Below are positions 10,030 to 23,800 of a DNA stretch of 64,000 nucleotides, in pieces; position 1 is the first letter of the stretch; each line of letters begins with the position of its first letter. The notes beneath the pieces are model-generated. The model ran no database searches. It was not told the DNA's origin and saw nothing but the letters and a program-made list of their open reading frames with translations. Source of the stretch: Gymnopus androsaceus JB14 (Eukaryota; Basidiomycota; Agaricomycetes; Agaricales; Omphalotaceae); the NCBI GenBank assembly GCA_009733575.1, contig ML769739.1, forward strand, positions 1 through 64,000. The letters run 5' to 3'. The translations under genes were made by a program, and so were the position numbers.

Positions 10030-13000
10030 TTAACTTTGACTAGAGGGCAATGCTACGATTGGCATCAGTATTGGTTCAGCCCCTTTCTCAAGAAAGAGCT
10101 CTACTATAAGCTTCCTGTCCTTAGCCATAGCAGCTAGAAGGGCATTGCCATAAGGGCCACCCTGCACATTGGGATCTGCTCCATTGTCAAGCAAAAGTTT
10201 GACCATAGGGTGAGTGCCATAAGCTGCAGCAGCTTGAAGGGCACTAACAAAATAACCACCCTGTGCATTAGCATTAGCTCCTTTTTCAAGCAAAAGCTCC
10301 ACTATGGGCTCACTTCCACAAGCTGCTGCAGCTTGCAGGGCATTGCCATAAAATCCACCCTTGGCATTGGGATCAGCTCCTTGCTCAAGCAAAGATTTTA
10401 CTATGGGCATGCTTCTGTGAGCTGCAGCAGCTTGAAGAGCATTACCATAATAGCCAACCTTGCTATTGGGATCAGCTCCATTCTCAAGCAAAAGCTCCAC
10501 TATGTGCTCATTTTCCTCAGCCACTGCAGCTTGAAGGACATTCCTAGAATCAGCTCCATTCTCGAGCAAAAGCTTCAGTATGAAATTGCTTTTCATGGCT
10601 ACTGCAGCATGAAGGACATTCGTGTAATCAGCTCCATTCTCAAGCAAAAGCTTCAGTATAGACTTGCTTTTCTTGGCTACTGCAGCATGAAGGGCATTAC
10701 CATAAAATCCACACTTGGTATTGGGATCAGCTCCATTCTGAAGCAAAAGCTTCACTATGGGCTCATTTTGCTCAGTCACTGCAGCTTGAAGGACATTCCC
10801 ATAATCATCATCCTTGACATTGGGATCAGCTCCACTCTCAAGCAGAAGCTTCACTATGGTCTCACTGTCCCTAGCCACAGCAGCTTGAAGGGCATTCCCA
10901 TAATCATCATCCTTGACATTGGGATCAGCTCCACTCTCAAGCAAAAGCTTCACTATGGTCTCACTTTCCTTAGCCACAGCAGCTCGAAGGGCATTGCCAT
11001 AAGAGCCACTCTCAGCATTGGGATCAGCTCCACTCTCAAGCAGAAGCTTCACTATGGTCTCACTTTCCCTAGCCACAGCAGCTTGAAGGGCATTTCCATA
11101 AGAGCCAACCTTGCTATTGGGATCAGCTCCATTCTCAAGCAAAAGCTTCACTATGGGCTCACTTCCACAGGCTGCTGCAGCTTGCAGGGCATTGCCATGT
11201 AATCCACCCTTGGCATTGGGATCAACTCCTTGCTCAAGCAAAAGCTTCACTATGAGCTCATTTTGCTCAGTCACTGCAGCTTGAAGGACATTCCCATAAT
11301 TATCATCCTTGACATTGGGAGCAGCTCCACTCTCAAGCAAAAGCTTCACTATGGTCTCACTTTCCTTAGCCACAGCAGCTCGAAGGGCATTGCCATAAGA
11401 GCCACTCTCAGCATTGGGATCAGCTCCACTCTCAAGCAGAAGCTTCACTATGGTCTCACTTTCCCTAGCCACAGCAGCTTGAAGGGCATTTCCATAAGAG
11501 CCAACCTTGCTATTGGGATCAGCTCCATTCTCAAGCAAAAGCTTCACTATGGGCTCACTTCCACAGGCTGCTGCAGCTTGCAGGGCATTGCCATGTAATC
11601 CACCCTTGGCATTGGGATCAACTCCTTGCTCAAGCAAAAGCTTCACTATGGTCTCACTTCCCTCAGCCACAGCAGCTTGAAGGGCATTGGGATAGGAGCC
11701 ACCCTCTGCATTAGGATCAGCTCCTTTCTCAAGCAAAAGGATCAATATAGGCTCTCTTCCATGAGCCACAGCAGCTTGAAGGGCATTGCCATAAGAGCCA
11801 CTCTGTGCACTGGGATCAGCTCCATTCTCAAGCAAAAGCTTCACTATGGGCTCACTTCCACAGGCTGCTGCAGCTTGCAGGGCATTGCCATAAAATCCAC
11901 CCTTGGCATTGGGATCAACTCTTTGCTCAAGCAAAGCTTTCACTATGGGCATGCTTCTGTGAGCTACTGCAGCTTGAAGGGCATTGCCATAGTAGCCAAT
12001 CTTGGTATTGGGATCAGCTCCACTCTCAAGCAAAAGCTTCACTATGGTCTCACTTTCCTGAGCCACAGCAGCTTGAAGGGCATTTCCATAAGAGCCACCC
12101 TCTGCATTGGGATCAGCTCCATTCTCAAGCAAAAGCTTCACTATGAGCTCATTTTGCTCAGTCACTGCAGCTTGAAGGACATTCCCATAATCATCATCCT
12201 TGACATTGGGATCAGCTCCACTCTCAAGCAGAAGCTTCACTATGGTCTCACTGTCCCTAGCCACAGCAGCTTGAAGGGCATTCCCATAATCATCATCCTT
12301 GACATTGGGATCAGCTCCACTCTCAAGCAAAAGCTTCACTATGGTCTCACTTTCCTTAGCCACAGCAGCTTGAAGGGCATTGCCATAAGAGCCACTCTCA
12401 GCATTGGGATCAGCTCCACTCTCAAGCAGAAGCTTCACTATGGTCTCACTTTCCCTAGCCACAGCAGCTTGAAGGGCATTTCCATAAGAGCCAACCTTGC
12501 TATTGGGATCAGCTCCATTCTCAAGCAAAAGCTTCACTATGGGCTCACTTCCACAGGCTGCTGCAGCTTGCAGGGCATTGCCATGTAATCCACCCTTGGC
12601 ATTGGGATCAACTCCTTGCTCAAGCAAAAGCTTCACTATGGTCTCACTTCCCTCAGCCACAGCAGCTTGAAGGGCATTGGGATAGGAGCCACCCTCTGCA
12701 TTAGGATCAGCTCCTTTCTCAAGCAAAAGGATCAATATAGGCTCTCTTCCATGAGCCACAGCAGCTTGAAGGGCATTGCCATAAGAGCCACTCTGTGCAC
12801 TGGGATCAGCTCCATTCTCAAGCAAAAGCTTCACTATGGGCTCACTTCCACAGGCTGCTGCAGCTTGCAGGGCATTGCCATAAAATCCACCCTTGGCATT
12901 GGGATCAACTCTTTGCTCAAGCAAAGCTTTCACTATGGGCATGCTTCTGTGAACTACTGCAGCTTGAAGGGCATTGCCATAGTAGCCAATCTTGGTATTG

Positions 13001-16000
13001 GGATCAGCTCCACTCTCAAGCAAAAGCTTCACTATGGTCTCACTTTCCTCAGCCACAGCAGCTTGAAGGGCATTTCCATAAGAGCCACCCTCTGCATTGG
13101 GATCAGCTCCATTCTCAAGCAAAAGCTTCACTATGAGCTCATTTTGCTCAGTCACTGCAGCTTGAAGGACATTCCCATAATTATCATCCTTGACATTGGG
13201 ATCAGCTCCACTCTCAAGCAAAAGCTTCACTATGGTCTCACTTTCCTTAGCCACAGCAGCTTGAAGGACATTGGGATAGGAGCCACTCTCAGCATTGGGA
13301 TCAGCCCCATTCTCAAGCAAAAGCTTCACAATGGGCTCACTTTTCTTAGCCACAGCAGCTAGAAGGGCATTCCCATAATCATCATCCTTGACATTGGGAT
13401 CAGCTCCACTCTCAAGCAAAAGCTCCACTATGGTCTCACTTTCCTTAGCCACAGCAGCTCGAAGGGCATTGCCATAAGAGCCACTCTCAGCATTGGGATC
13501 AGCTCCACTCTCAAGCAGAAGCTTCACTATGGTCTCACTTTCCCTAGCCACAGCAGCTTGAAGGGCATTTCCATAATTATCATCCTTGACATTGGGATCA
13601 GCTCCACTCTCAAGCAAAAGCTTCACTATGGTCTCACTTTCCTTAGCCACAGCAGCTTGAAGGGCATTGGGATAGGAGCCACTCTCAGCATTGGGATCAG
13701 CCCCATTCTCAGGCAAAAGCTTCACAATGGGCTCACTTTTCTTAGCCACAGCAGCTAGAAGGGCATTGCCATAAGAGCCACTCTGTGCACTGGGATCAGC
13801 TCCATTCTCAAGCAAAAGCTTCACTATGGGCTCACTTCCACAGGCTGCTGCAGCTTGCAGGGCATTGCCATGTAATCCACCCTTGGCATTGGGATCAACT
13901 CCTTGCTCAAGCAAAGCTTTCACTATGGGCATGCTTCTGTGAGCTACTCCAGCTTGAAGGGCATTGCCATAGTAGCCAATCTTGATATTGGGATCAGCTC
14001 CACTCTCAAGCAAAAGCTTCACTATGGTCTCACTTTCCTCAGCCACAGCAGCTTGAAGGGCATTTCCATAAGAGCCACCCTGTGCATTGGGATCAGCTCC
14101 TTTCTCAAGCAAAAGCTTTACGATGGGCTCTCTTTCATGAGCCACAGCAGCCATTAGGGCATTGGGATATGAGCCACCCTCTACATTAGGATCAGCTCCT
14201 TTCTCAAGCAAAAGGCTCAATATGGGTGCTCTTCCATGAGCCACAGCAGCTAGAAGGGCATTGCCATAAGATCCACCCTGTGCATTGGGATCAGCTCCTT
14301 TCTGAAGCAAAAGGTTCACCATGGGCTCACTTCCATGAGCTGCAGCAGCTTGTAGGGCATTTCCATAATCACCACCCTGTGCATTGGGATCAGCTCCTTT
14401 CTGAAGCAAAATCTTTACTATGACCTCACTGTCATTAGCTGCAGCAGTTTGAAGGGCACTGCCATAATCAGTAACCTTTGCATTGGGATCAGCTCCTTTC
14501 TCAAGTAAAAGGTTGACTACAGGCTCATTTCCATGAGCTACAGCAGCTTGAATGGCATTGCCATAATCACCACCTTCTGTATTGGGATCGGCTCCTTTCT
14601 CAAGCAAAAGCTTCACCATGAGCTCACTTCCATGAGCTGCAGCAGCTTGAAGAGCATTTCCATAATCACCACCCTGTGCATTGGGATCAGCTCCATTCTC
14701 AAGCAAAAGCTTCACTATGGGCTCTCTTCCGTGAGCTGCAGCAGCTTGAAGGGCATTGCCACAGTTGCCACCCTGGGCATTTATAGCAGCACCATGGCTG
14801 AGTAAATCTAGAACAATCCTTTTATGTCCATTCCTTGATGCTGCATAGAGAGCTGCATCTATGCTGCTGCTATGACAGGAGTCAATTAATTCCCTGCTAC
14901 ATCTTGCTAAACCTGCCCATGCAGTGTAAAAAATTGGGCTTTTGATTTGCCATTTATCCCACCCATGAGACCACCACCCTTGTTGATGTGCTTCTATCCA
15001 GTTCCAAAAGGATGGCAACTCAGCCTTTAAAAATTCCATTGTCACATCTTGGAGGGGACTCTGATCATGTTTGTCTTCCACATACTTTGCATGTGCTGGC
15101 CAAAATACTGCAGTATAAATAAATAATGGATATTTCTCCCACTCAGTTTTATTCAGCACTGATGTAAATTGCATCAGATATATTATACATGCTTGGCCAA
15201 TCTTTTCGTGTGCCAACAGTTCATTAATTTTGAATAATCTAACAGTTCGAGCTGAATTCTGTTGATTAATCATGAACTCCTTCACAGATCCATGTGCCAG
15301 TTGAACATTTGAGTTCATATCAACTGAAACTAGAGTAGAATCAATGATTAGATTGATTTGAACCTCTATTTCATTGGCACTGTCCACACAGTTCCTTTCA
15401 AAATCTATTGCTAGAATATCCCCAACTTCTCTGACAGTTAGGGGCTTGAATGCATATGTAAGCCACAGGAGAACATGATGAGCATCTTCCCTGTTTTTGC
15501 GTTCCCATGTCCATTTCATTGCTTTAATATAAGTTTGCTCCAAGTCCTCAGGCAGATCATTCAATGCTTTGCGGACTACCTTGGCAGATGCACAGCTTGC
15601 AAGTGCTTTCAGCTGACATTCAACCCAGCGGAACCTATATTTATATCAATCTCATCATTCACATCATAGAAGTATGTTTCAAACTTACTGTCCCTCTGCT
15701 TTTTCCTTCAAAGTATTCATAACCTCAGTTTTCAGACCCCCCTCAAATTTGCATTTTTCAATTTCTTTCTCCAAGTAGGTAGTGATGTCTTGATCAACTT
15801 TGGCATCTTGACCATTCAATGAAATTTTAAGACATTCCTTCAGAGTATTCCCCTCAGGACTGTTGCGGCTTGTGAAAAGAATGGAAAGCTTAGTGGGCAG
15901 ACTTTGCACCCATTCAAGAACCTCTACCATTTCGTGACATTCATCCATGGCATCCAATACAATATAACCCCTGCCAATAGTCTTGAAAATTGCCATCACT

Positions 16001-16820
16001 GTTGTGGCTAAGTCCTTTGTGGTAGGTGGGTACCCAGTGAGGCCTTGCCTAGTACAGCTATCAAACAAATCTTTTAGTGCTGAATGAATAACCTCTCTGT
16101 TGGCGCCAACTCGGAGCAAAAGAGATAGCAAGCAGCCACGGAAATTGGTCTTTTGACCTGTGTTATCACGAGAATCAAAGTAATGATACCACAGGTTTTC
16201 TGGGCTGCTTTCTGAAGATCTCTAATGATCATAGTGCTGTCATAAATCAACTTTCAATTAGATCTAATTCCAAGCATCATTGAACTCACGATAAAACGGT
16301 CTTTCCTGAGCCAGCTTTAATAGATTTCAGCAATAATTTGTTATAAAATTTACATCCATCCATACCTTTACCTTGAATCCATAATGTACCTGAAATTTGC
16401 TTCCACTTTACATATTCAGGATGGTTTAGGATCCATTCTCCAGTACCCTCCACTCTTTTTTCATCTGCAGCCTGAAAGTTTGTAGCACAATCAGGTGCAT
16501 CTAGCCATTTTCGAATCTTTTCCTTTTCATCAGTTGCTGTAAAAAAGGCATTAATACCTGTTTACATGAATTTGAATGTTTAACCCACAAACTTGAACAG
16601 TGAATGTTCCACCATGGATGGAAAAATGGGAAGCATTCGGAAATATGCTATCATATATTATCAGAGTGCTGATCTTGTAAGGTCTTGGAAAAGATATTGT
16701 TCGTTACCTTCCACTTTGATTGATCACCGGCCTTTGCGAGTCTCTGCGCAGTTATTATAAATGTATACTTAGCTTAGAATGTGTTAAATTGACAAACCGG
16801 CTGGGCTGTAAATCACTCAT
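10030..16820 (-). CDS. NACHT-ankyrin NOD-like receptor (NLR)
   Basis: This is a STAND-type signalling ATPase. The last exon (10030-15634) is open over 1,844 codons. It begins with the winged-helix region after NACHT (FRWVECQLKAL, then LPEDLEQTY) and continues into about 48 ankyrin repeats of 33 residues (core GNALQAAVA..ETIVKLLLESGADPN). Upstream exons are 15689-16236 (Walker B GYIVLDAMDEC, sensor LFTSRNS), 16290-16314 and 16366-16536 (EGTGEWILNHPEYVKW and WIQGKAGSGKT, the P-loop split by a 51-bp intron), and from 16589 upward (NASHFSIHGGTFTV, a string typical before basidiomycete NACHT domains). Introns are 15635-15688, 16237-16289, 16315-16365 and 16537-16588. An ATG at 16818-16820, 36 bp below a TATA box, gives a plausible start, but the first two junctions are uncertain. 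One shift near 16190 (AAAA run) separates RDLQKAAQKT from LWYHYFDSRD. The effector domain is not recognised. Confidence 0.85.
10140..14800 (-). repeat. 99-bp ankyrin-coding tandem array with higher-order repeats
   Basis: The ankyrin-coding DNA repeats every 99 bp. Blocks of 990 bp (ten units) recur almost unchanged: positions 11641-12180 match 12631-13170 with only a handful of substitutions. A 396-bp (four-unit) period links 11101, 11497 and, with the 990-bp step, 12487. Because the unit is a multiple of three, the opposite strand is also open over long stretches. Confidence 0.9.
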
Positions 16821-16855
16821 GATGATGGTGGAAACAGCAGTTAATGCAGCTCGCC

Positions 16856-16866
16856 CTTATATATAC
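16856..16866 (-). promoter_or_regulatory. TATA box of the NLR gene
   Basis: On the minus strand TATATATAAG stands about 36 bp upstream of the ATG at 16820, with a purine-rich leader in between. Spacing and orientation fit a core promoter with a very short 5' leader. Confidence 0.5.
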
Positions 16867-18142
16867 TCAGTTTGGGATCCCATGATCACCTTTTAGGACG
16901 ATGACTTACGTATTACGTTTGAATCGGAGCTCTTTGGAACCAATCGATTTGCAGTGTTTGCTCTCGATTTACTCTAACAGCTACCGATCCCTTGATACTT
17001 ATGTAAAAAGTCCGCGGAGCCCAAGTCCAATATCCAAGAGGATGGCGGAATGTTAAATCCGGACACTAACTCCACTTAGAGGCTATCGTGTGGTGTCTGG
17101 AACGCCGCTTAAACCATATATGGTTTAACGTTGACACATGATTCCGCCGAAATCAGACAGCAGCCGGTTGGACATGCCAAGCGCCCTTCCGGCGCTACTG
17201 CTTGATTTGTTGTTCAGGATGTGGTAGGGTGCGTTCTATGCCATTTCAAAGCTTCTGATGATGATTTTATGTGTAGTAATTATACTTAACATGCTATTTG
17301 AGCCATTTTTATACTTAATTTTGGTGATTGTACCAAGAATGTACCAATTTAAGATTGAAGAATGCACTTTTTGGGATTCAGTTTGTACAATTACTGGCCT
17401 GAATGAAATAAAATGAATGAAAGAGTGAGATGACAATTGCCCCTTGTAATCTTGCTTGAACTTGGCTGCAAGCCTAGCAGTATTTTTATCCTGTTTCATT
17501 GCCATTTTACTTATGTGATTAAAACATCATACTGAGTATTACCACTTCTACCTATTTTGAGAGAAGTATTGACTCATCTCCCTGTCAGCAACTAGTTCCT
17601 CACAACACAAGGTACCAAGCGTCACGGCTTCAGACTTAGGCAGAGACAAGAACGATGAGGAAAAGAGAAGAAGAATGTATTGAGGACTAGGAGATATTGA
17701 CAAGATTGAAGCTAAGGACTATGCTACAGCTACAACTACTATATATACTAGTGTACAAGCCCTAGACCCAGAACCCTATGCCTTGTACATACTGTAACAA
17801 TGCATGAAACTATGAAGTACAATGGTATCAACATCTGTAAGTAATAAGTGATTGTACATGTGTATCCAGTACCAAATGCAGCATCCTAGCATGAGGTGTG
17901 ATTGAAGTGATTGAAGGATGATTGAATGATCAAGACCTATGATCAAGGATCAAACAATCATACAAGACTGTACATGTGTCAATGAACTATAAAGAATGAA
18001 ACATAAGTAAACAACACCGCCACATGCCTAAATGAGCGCGCGCTTAAGTAAGCGCCAAGATATACAAAGACAAATAGAAGAAACAGATAAGTAATAGTCC
18101 ATGTGGCATGAGATAAGATAAAGTGTTTGTAACACTTCCAGT
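16867..18142. other. intergenic, with a 20-bp perfect palindrome
   Basis: The palindrome ttaaaccatatatggtttaa lies at 17109-17128. Read inverted, 17600-17790 resembles an LTR promoter (TATATATAG, then a CT-rich leader), but its ends could not be fixed. No coding is recognised; the short minus frame at 17236-17505 has no family resemblance. Confidence 0.4.
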
Positions 18143-18528
18143 TGTTGGAATATCAAAGGTAAATATATCTTATCGGACTATACATGAAACACTTTCTCGT
18201 AGTCTCCACTTGTTTGTATCACCATCCCATGCACTTCACTACTATTGTCTCGCGGACTCCACTACTATCGTCTCGCGGACTCCACTCAGTCTCTTGCTCT
18301 ATCCACTTGCTCTCTCGTAGTACCCACTTTACTGTATGGATAGTAGCCACAAGTATTCATGCAGTAGCCACCTGCCCAATATATTGTTTGTACTTAGGAC
18401 TGTATATAAGCTCAGGTACCATACCCTGTAATAACACTGTTGTCCACCATCGATCTGTGTGATCATTACTACTAAGTCCTCTGTGGACTTACTGCTGCTA
18501 CTTCCTATTTAGGAACATAACTCTAATA
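18143..18528 (+). mobile_element. solo LTR, Copia-like, TSD CCAGT
   Basis: The LTR starts TGTTGGAATATC and ends AACTCTAATA, where the expected CA end has become TA. It is flanked by CCAGT (18138-18142 and 18529-18533). It has an internal TATATAAG promoter near 18412. The segment ACCCACTTTACTGTATG and GTAGCCAC also occur, inverted, in the solo LTR at 42483-42790, so the two are one family. Confidence 0.7.
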
Positions 18529-18533
18529 CCAGT

Positions 18534-20442
18534 TGGCTGTTCAGAGCCATTGCAGTGGCTCAGAACTCACTAATGTGCACACAGTGCAAGAAAATTTCAA
18601 TGAAATTCAAGTCAACAGAAAGGAAAAAATCAATTTAGCTTGCTTCAACCAAGTTTTACTAAGATGTATTATATTGCTGTACTGTGTGACAAAAACACTA
18701 GGGAAAGCAGGATGCATGCAAGGTGCACAGGCCAAGTGCATGCAGTGCTAGAAAGATTTGGGCAAAGTTTGAGTCAAATGCAAAGAAAAAACAAATGAAA
18801 AATCAATTTAGCTTAGTCCAACCAAGCTCAGGCAGTATATATGTTAGTGAGACCAAAAAAACTGGGATACATGCATAGGATTGAATAATGTGTGCTTGCA
18901 ATTGAGCAGCAAAATGGTATACAATTGAGGTCTGTTGTTGCAGAGGAATATCACATTGTATTACTGAAAATGAAGCAAGGAAAAAAATTAAAATGTTCAC
19001 TCTAAAAAATGATGTTGGTATCAATGATATTTACAACTACACTAAGTTGCCATTCATATGCTTGAGACATACGATCCAATTTTTGAATTCCGGATCACGA
19101 TTCCAGATATGACACCAAAGCCCACTTAGATCAAAGACCCCCTCCCGTGGGATGATCGGACTAGTGGGCCGATCGACCCGAGCCTTACCGGAATTTTGCT
19201 CGATTCTAGTTATTCTTGTTTGATTCGAGCTTTATCATTGTAAAACATACTTCTATTATACAGTAGTCATAGCAGTAGCATACCAAGCAAATCTGCAGGT
19301 AATAATAATTAAGTTTTTTTTTTTTTGCTTTTTTGACATGTTTCCTTTGGGAATACCAACCTTCTTGGCCCGTTTCACATGGAACGGTAGCAGAATCTTT
19401 GCCCTGAAATTTTTTTGATTTGACATTTGCTCCTCATTGATAATGTGAACCTAGAATGGCAAGGAATCAGGCCAATTCAACACCAGAGAAATGTTGAGTT
19501 GAAAGGACCTAGTGGGTTATTCCAGTGAATCAGGACTCCAGAACAACCCTCTACAGGTGCTGAATATGATCAGGCAGAAGAGTCAGAGACTAGAAGTGGA
19601 TATTAGAAAGTAGAATAGTTAAACCAGAAGAAACGCATACATATGAGAAGAACTAAAAGAGTGTGGTGGCCAATCAGAAGATTTTGGCGAATCGTGAATA
19701 ATATGACTGATATTTTCTTTAGAGAGTCATTCTTGGACTTTCCGGCATGATTTCTGTCCCCAGTGTTGAGATAAAGAATGAAAAAAACTTGGCTTTTCTG
19801 GTTAATTAACCAATATTAGTTTTGACTTTTGCATGGCAAGCCAGACACTCAAGCACAACATGGTGATTCATGTCTATTGAGCTCTGTATACCACCACCAT
19901 CATAAAGAGCAATAGGTCAATCCACCATACCAGGAATAAAAGTAGTAGAAAGAGGAGGAGATGTTAGATGCTGGTGCTGGAGATGCTGGAGGAACAGGCA
20001 GTGAATTATCAGCTCCAAGTGGAGATCAAGGTTTGTTTCAAGGATTAGAAGCATTTAGAGTCATTTCAGAGTCATTAAGCAAGTGATTGGCGTGCTGTAA
20101 TGGATGCATTCAAAGTTCAGACAGTGAAAGAAGTTCTGAGGTTGGAAATGAAGGTGACAGCAATTGCAAGCACAAAAAAGACATATTATTAGTGATGTTA
20201 TTCAACAAGAGGGTATCAGATGCCAACTACAATGTGTGACCAACATTTAGCGTGTTGCAGGTGCAAGCGGTTGGTTGACATTGTGGTTGAAAGGAAAGAG
20301 CATCATGAGCGGCATAAGTATTTACAGCTCCTGCCACATTAGCTCAATGTTTTCATGTAATTTAAGTGTGTCAATTGATTCAGAGTAGTCAAAAATATTA
20401 AATTTGTTACTTTCAAGATAGGCAGGTGAGCTTCAAGATGCA
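18534..20442. other. repeat-rich stretch without a recognisable gene
   Basis: The segment around aaaaaatcaatttagctt (18625 and 18795) is present twice, about 170 bp apart. Poly-T runs occur near 19320. I see no protein family in any frame. Confidence 0.4.
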
Positions 20443-20812
20443 GTTCAAGTCGAGAGGCATGCGGGATCGAAATCCCGGACATGTATGCCCCCCCCGGACT
20501 GCTGGAGGTACCTACCCAATTCCCTTTTGGGGCTCAATCACAATCATTCAGCTCATACAGTTAAGATTCTCCATAGAGACTGTAATTCTTAATATTTCGT
20601 CTAATTTAAGAGAGCAGCCCTACCATTTTTGAGGTCTTGCTATCCGTCAGCATTCTCAGATTTGAAAAATATACAGTTCTTGTTGTTTTAGAATGAACCG
20701 ATTTTCAGTGCTTGTAAACCATTGGGTGCTAAATTCAACCTGCTTCCAACTTCCTTATTCTGAAGCACAATATGTGTCCTTTACTCTTTAATGCACCAAA
20801 CCAAGCTTTATA

Positions 20813-23800
20813 ATGGAATATCCTAATTCCTTCCACTCAAACTCAATGATTTCTCCCACTCATTCCACGAATAATGATAATAATATCACGACATCAACAC
20901 TTCATTCATCTCAACGAAATCAGCAGTCTCTTCCGCATTCTTTCTCTTATCAATTGATGCTCAAATCTCCTGTTAATCTGCGAGGCAATCATTCTTTTGG
21001 CCTGCCAGAAACTCCGGCCCAAACTCAGTCTCTTTTGAGTTTGCCTACTCCAGATTCTTCATCTTTCAGCAATGCAATGCGTCTAGAACGCGTCAGATCT
21101 TCCAGTAACAACTCAATAACTTATCAGCATCATTTATATGGACCTCAATGGCTGCATGGTTCTCATAACCAAGCTTCGCAGCATCTCAGTCCATCAGAAA
21201 CTCCACACTCTTTCACAACCTTGCATACAGCAGATTCATCATTCTTTAGTAACAATACACATCTACAGCGTGTCAGATCATTGAATAACGACTCTACAAC
21301 TCCTCGAGAGCTTCCTGCACGACATTCACACAAATTCAGTTGGCCGCATGGCTCTAACCAACTGTTGCTGCTGGCTCATCATTCCTTTCCCTTCCCTTCC
21401 GAAATTCAATTACAACCTGCATCACCAGCTCCATTATCTGTATCCGAGACTTTTTTCACGCCTACCGGTGATTATAAGGTTGTCACCGAAGATCAACTCC
21501 TTGCGTTGTACCTCCAAAGTGCTCTAGAGACCAAGGTTTAGGGTGATCTTCGGTATATTCAATGTCCAGGATGTAGTTTGAGTGTAAATATGGGTCTGAA
21601 CCAGACTGTGAAGATAAAGTCTGCCTCTCAGATGCATACATTGTTCAGACACTTTGGCTCAGCTCCTTGTAAAAGGATTCGTGCTGGGAACAACAAGGAG
21701 AATATTCCCGGGACAGCTGTTTTCTCTGCAGATACTTGATCCGAGTCATATCCATCGCATCCACCGAGTCCAACACCGTCTCCTTCATTGGCACTTTCTT
21801 CATTCCTTCCCGCCTCTGATTTTGCCTCTGATAACTGCCCAGGGCTCACGTTCATTTGGCCGTCTGATCTTGGTGATATACGTCTTTTTTCCGTGGCATC
21901 GTCTAGCCGCCAATGCTCAGTATCCATTGCCTTTCCAAGTATTATTCCGTGATGACGACACAGAATCTCCATTTGCACGCGACAAACGGTGTAAGGGCAA
22001 AGGCTCGGTTGGCATTTTATGCACCCATTGTACCAAGTCTCTCCCTAGTGCAGTGGACAATGTCATAAGTATTGCTTGGAATGGATCTGATACATTGAAC
22101 ATTAGTTATACCAATTATGTTCAAGTGGTCGAGCGGAACACAAAGTTACGAGAAATCCATGGGGCCATAACTTTGCAGGCATGTATACATTCATCTTCTT
22201 TGAGTGCTTAAAAATCTTACTCACACTATATAAGCAGAATCTGAATATGGGTTGAAAACTCAACACAACACTTTCAGGTCTTTCTGACAGGAACTGCCTA
22301 ATTATGGCAATTGCTGAGCAGGATATCCTGAGGCTTCGAGCTCTCATTAGCGCTGCATTACAAGCTGGTACTGGGATCCCTGCAATCATAGCAAAGATGC
22401 AGGATGCTCTTTCTGGTGTTTATCATGCTCGTCAGTATACTGACCATGAAAAACACATTGCTTTGCTTGGTCTATGTCTCGGAGGCAGGACTACTGCATA
22501 TGTTCTCAACCACAGTGCTGGGCTTCCTTCCATTCAGACACTCTACGCAGAGCAACAATTCACCATCATCAAGCCAATGCTTGGACGTATCAACTGGTCA
22601 GATATTGCACATAATATTCAGCACGTTTTGATTCCTGGTCAAGAGGATGCTAAACGTGAAAGAGTCTGACCACTTTGAGTCCTCATCAATGAGATCGCAA
22701 TCAACGAAGCTCCTGTATTCTTCTCATGTGAAAACTGTGTTGGTGGTCTCTGTTGGAAGCATGGATTGCGTATTGACACCAAACTCACAACATTTGACAA
22801 TGCTATTGCGATTAGGAACACAATTGATGACGGTACTGTTCATCTTGGGAAAAAAATGACAGTTGCGGCTGTAGTTTCCATTGGTGAAGATGGGCTCTAT
22901 CTGATCCTTACTGCGGCGTCATGTAAAGAGAAGGATACGGAAGACTCTGTTTATATCTTTCAGATGACTATCAATGAAATCACTGCGCAAGCTAACCAGC
23001 CAAACTCTAAGGTTGGCCACCTTTCATCAATTGCAACTGATGGTGCTTCAATACGGAGAGCAGCCGGTTACCATCTACTTGTTAGGTATCTGCTTACTCT
23101 GGGATCAAGCCTAGATATAATCCTCTCACAGCTACCTGGCTTTAACTGCTTTACTGGTCCCAATGGAATTACCCTTGACTTCGATTATAAACACATTTTG
23201 AAATGTATGTTCAATCCTTATACTTAGCTTGGTGTTTAACCAATGATTATTTTAGGGATTTGTACACTCTTGCGCCAAAAGGCGGGAATTACTCTTGCTC
23301 AGGGATGTATCATTAATCCAATGTTTCTCTGCAAGTATCTCTTGCAGCTGCCTAGCGAAACAGTAGAGTCAGTAAATGGATATCTCTATCCAGATGACCC
23401 TCAGAATGTTCCCAAGGCCATCAATACTCTTAAAGCGATTGTAGCACTTTGTCAGCTTGATACGAGTGAGTTCTCACCCAGCAAACTGGCCGATCACGAA
23501 TCCCTTCAGTTACTTGGCTATATTCTCGAAACAATCCTTCTACCCTTCACTTCCATTTCAACCTCATTATCTGAGCAGCTCAAGCATTTATTTTGCCACA
23601 CTCACCTCATCTTTGCATTATTCCGCACCTACCGTCTTGACTTTATGTCAAATCAGCTTTACGGGGATATACAAACAATGGTCAAAAAGGCAGTTTTCAC
23701 TGTTGCGAAAGCACAGGTTGAAGACCCCAAGCAAGAAATCACACTTTCCAGGGACATTAGAGACAATGACCTTGAAGAGGAGTTTGGTTTCTATCGGATG

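Noticed and set aside
10210..14805. Several long plus-strand reading frames (up to 330 codons) opposite the ankyrin array
   Set aside because: They arise because the 99-bp unit is a multiple of three; their protein is a monotonous antisense repeat, and the minus strand has clear ankyrin and NACHT motifs.
17600..17800. Possible inverted LTR with TATATATAG promoter
   Set aside because: Neither terminus nor a target duplication could be defined, so I did not list it as an element.
20461..20500. gggatcgaaatccc resembling a tRNA T-arm
   Set aside because: No A-box or cloverleaf surrounds it; the sequence is part of the terminal inverted repeat of the transposon.
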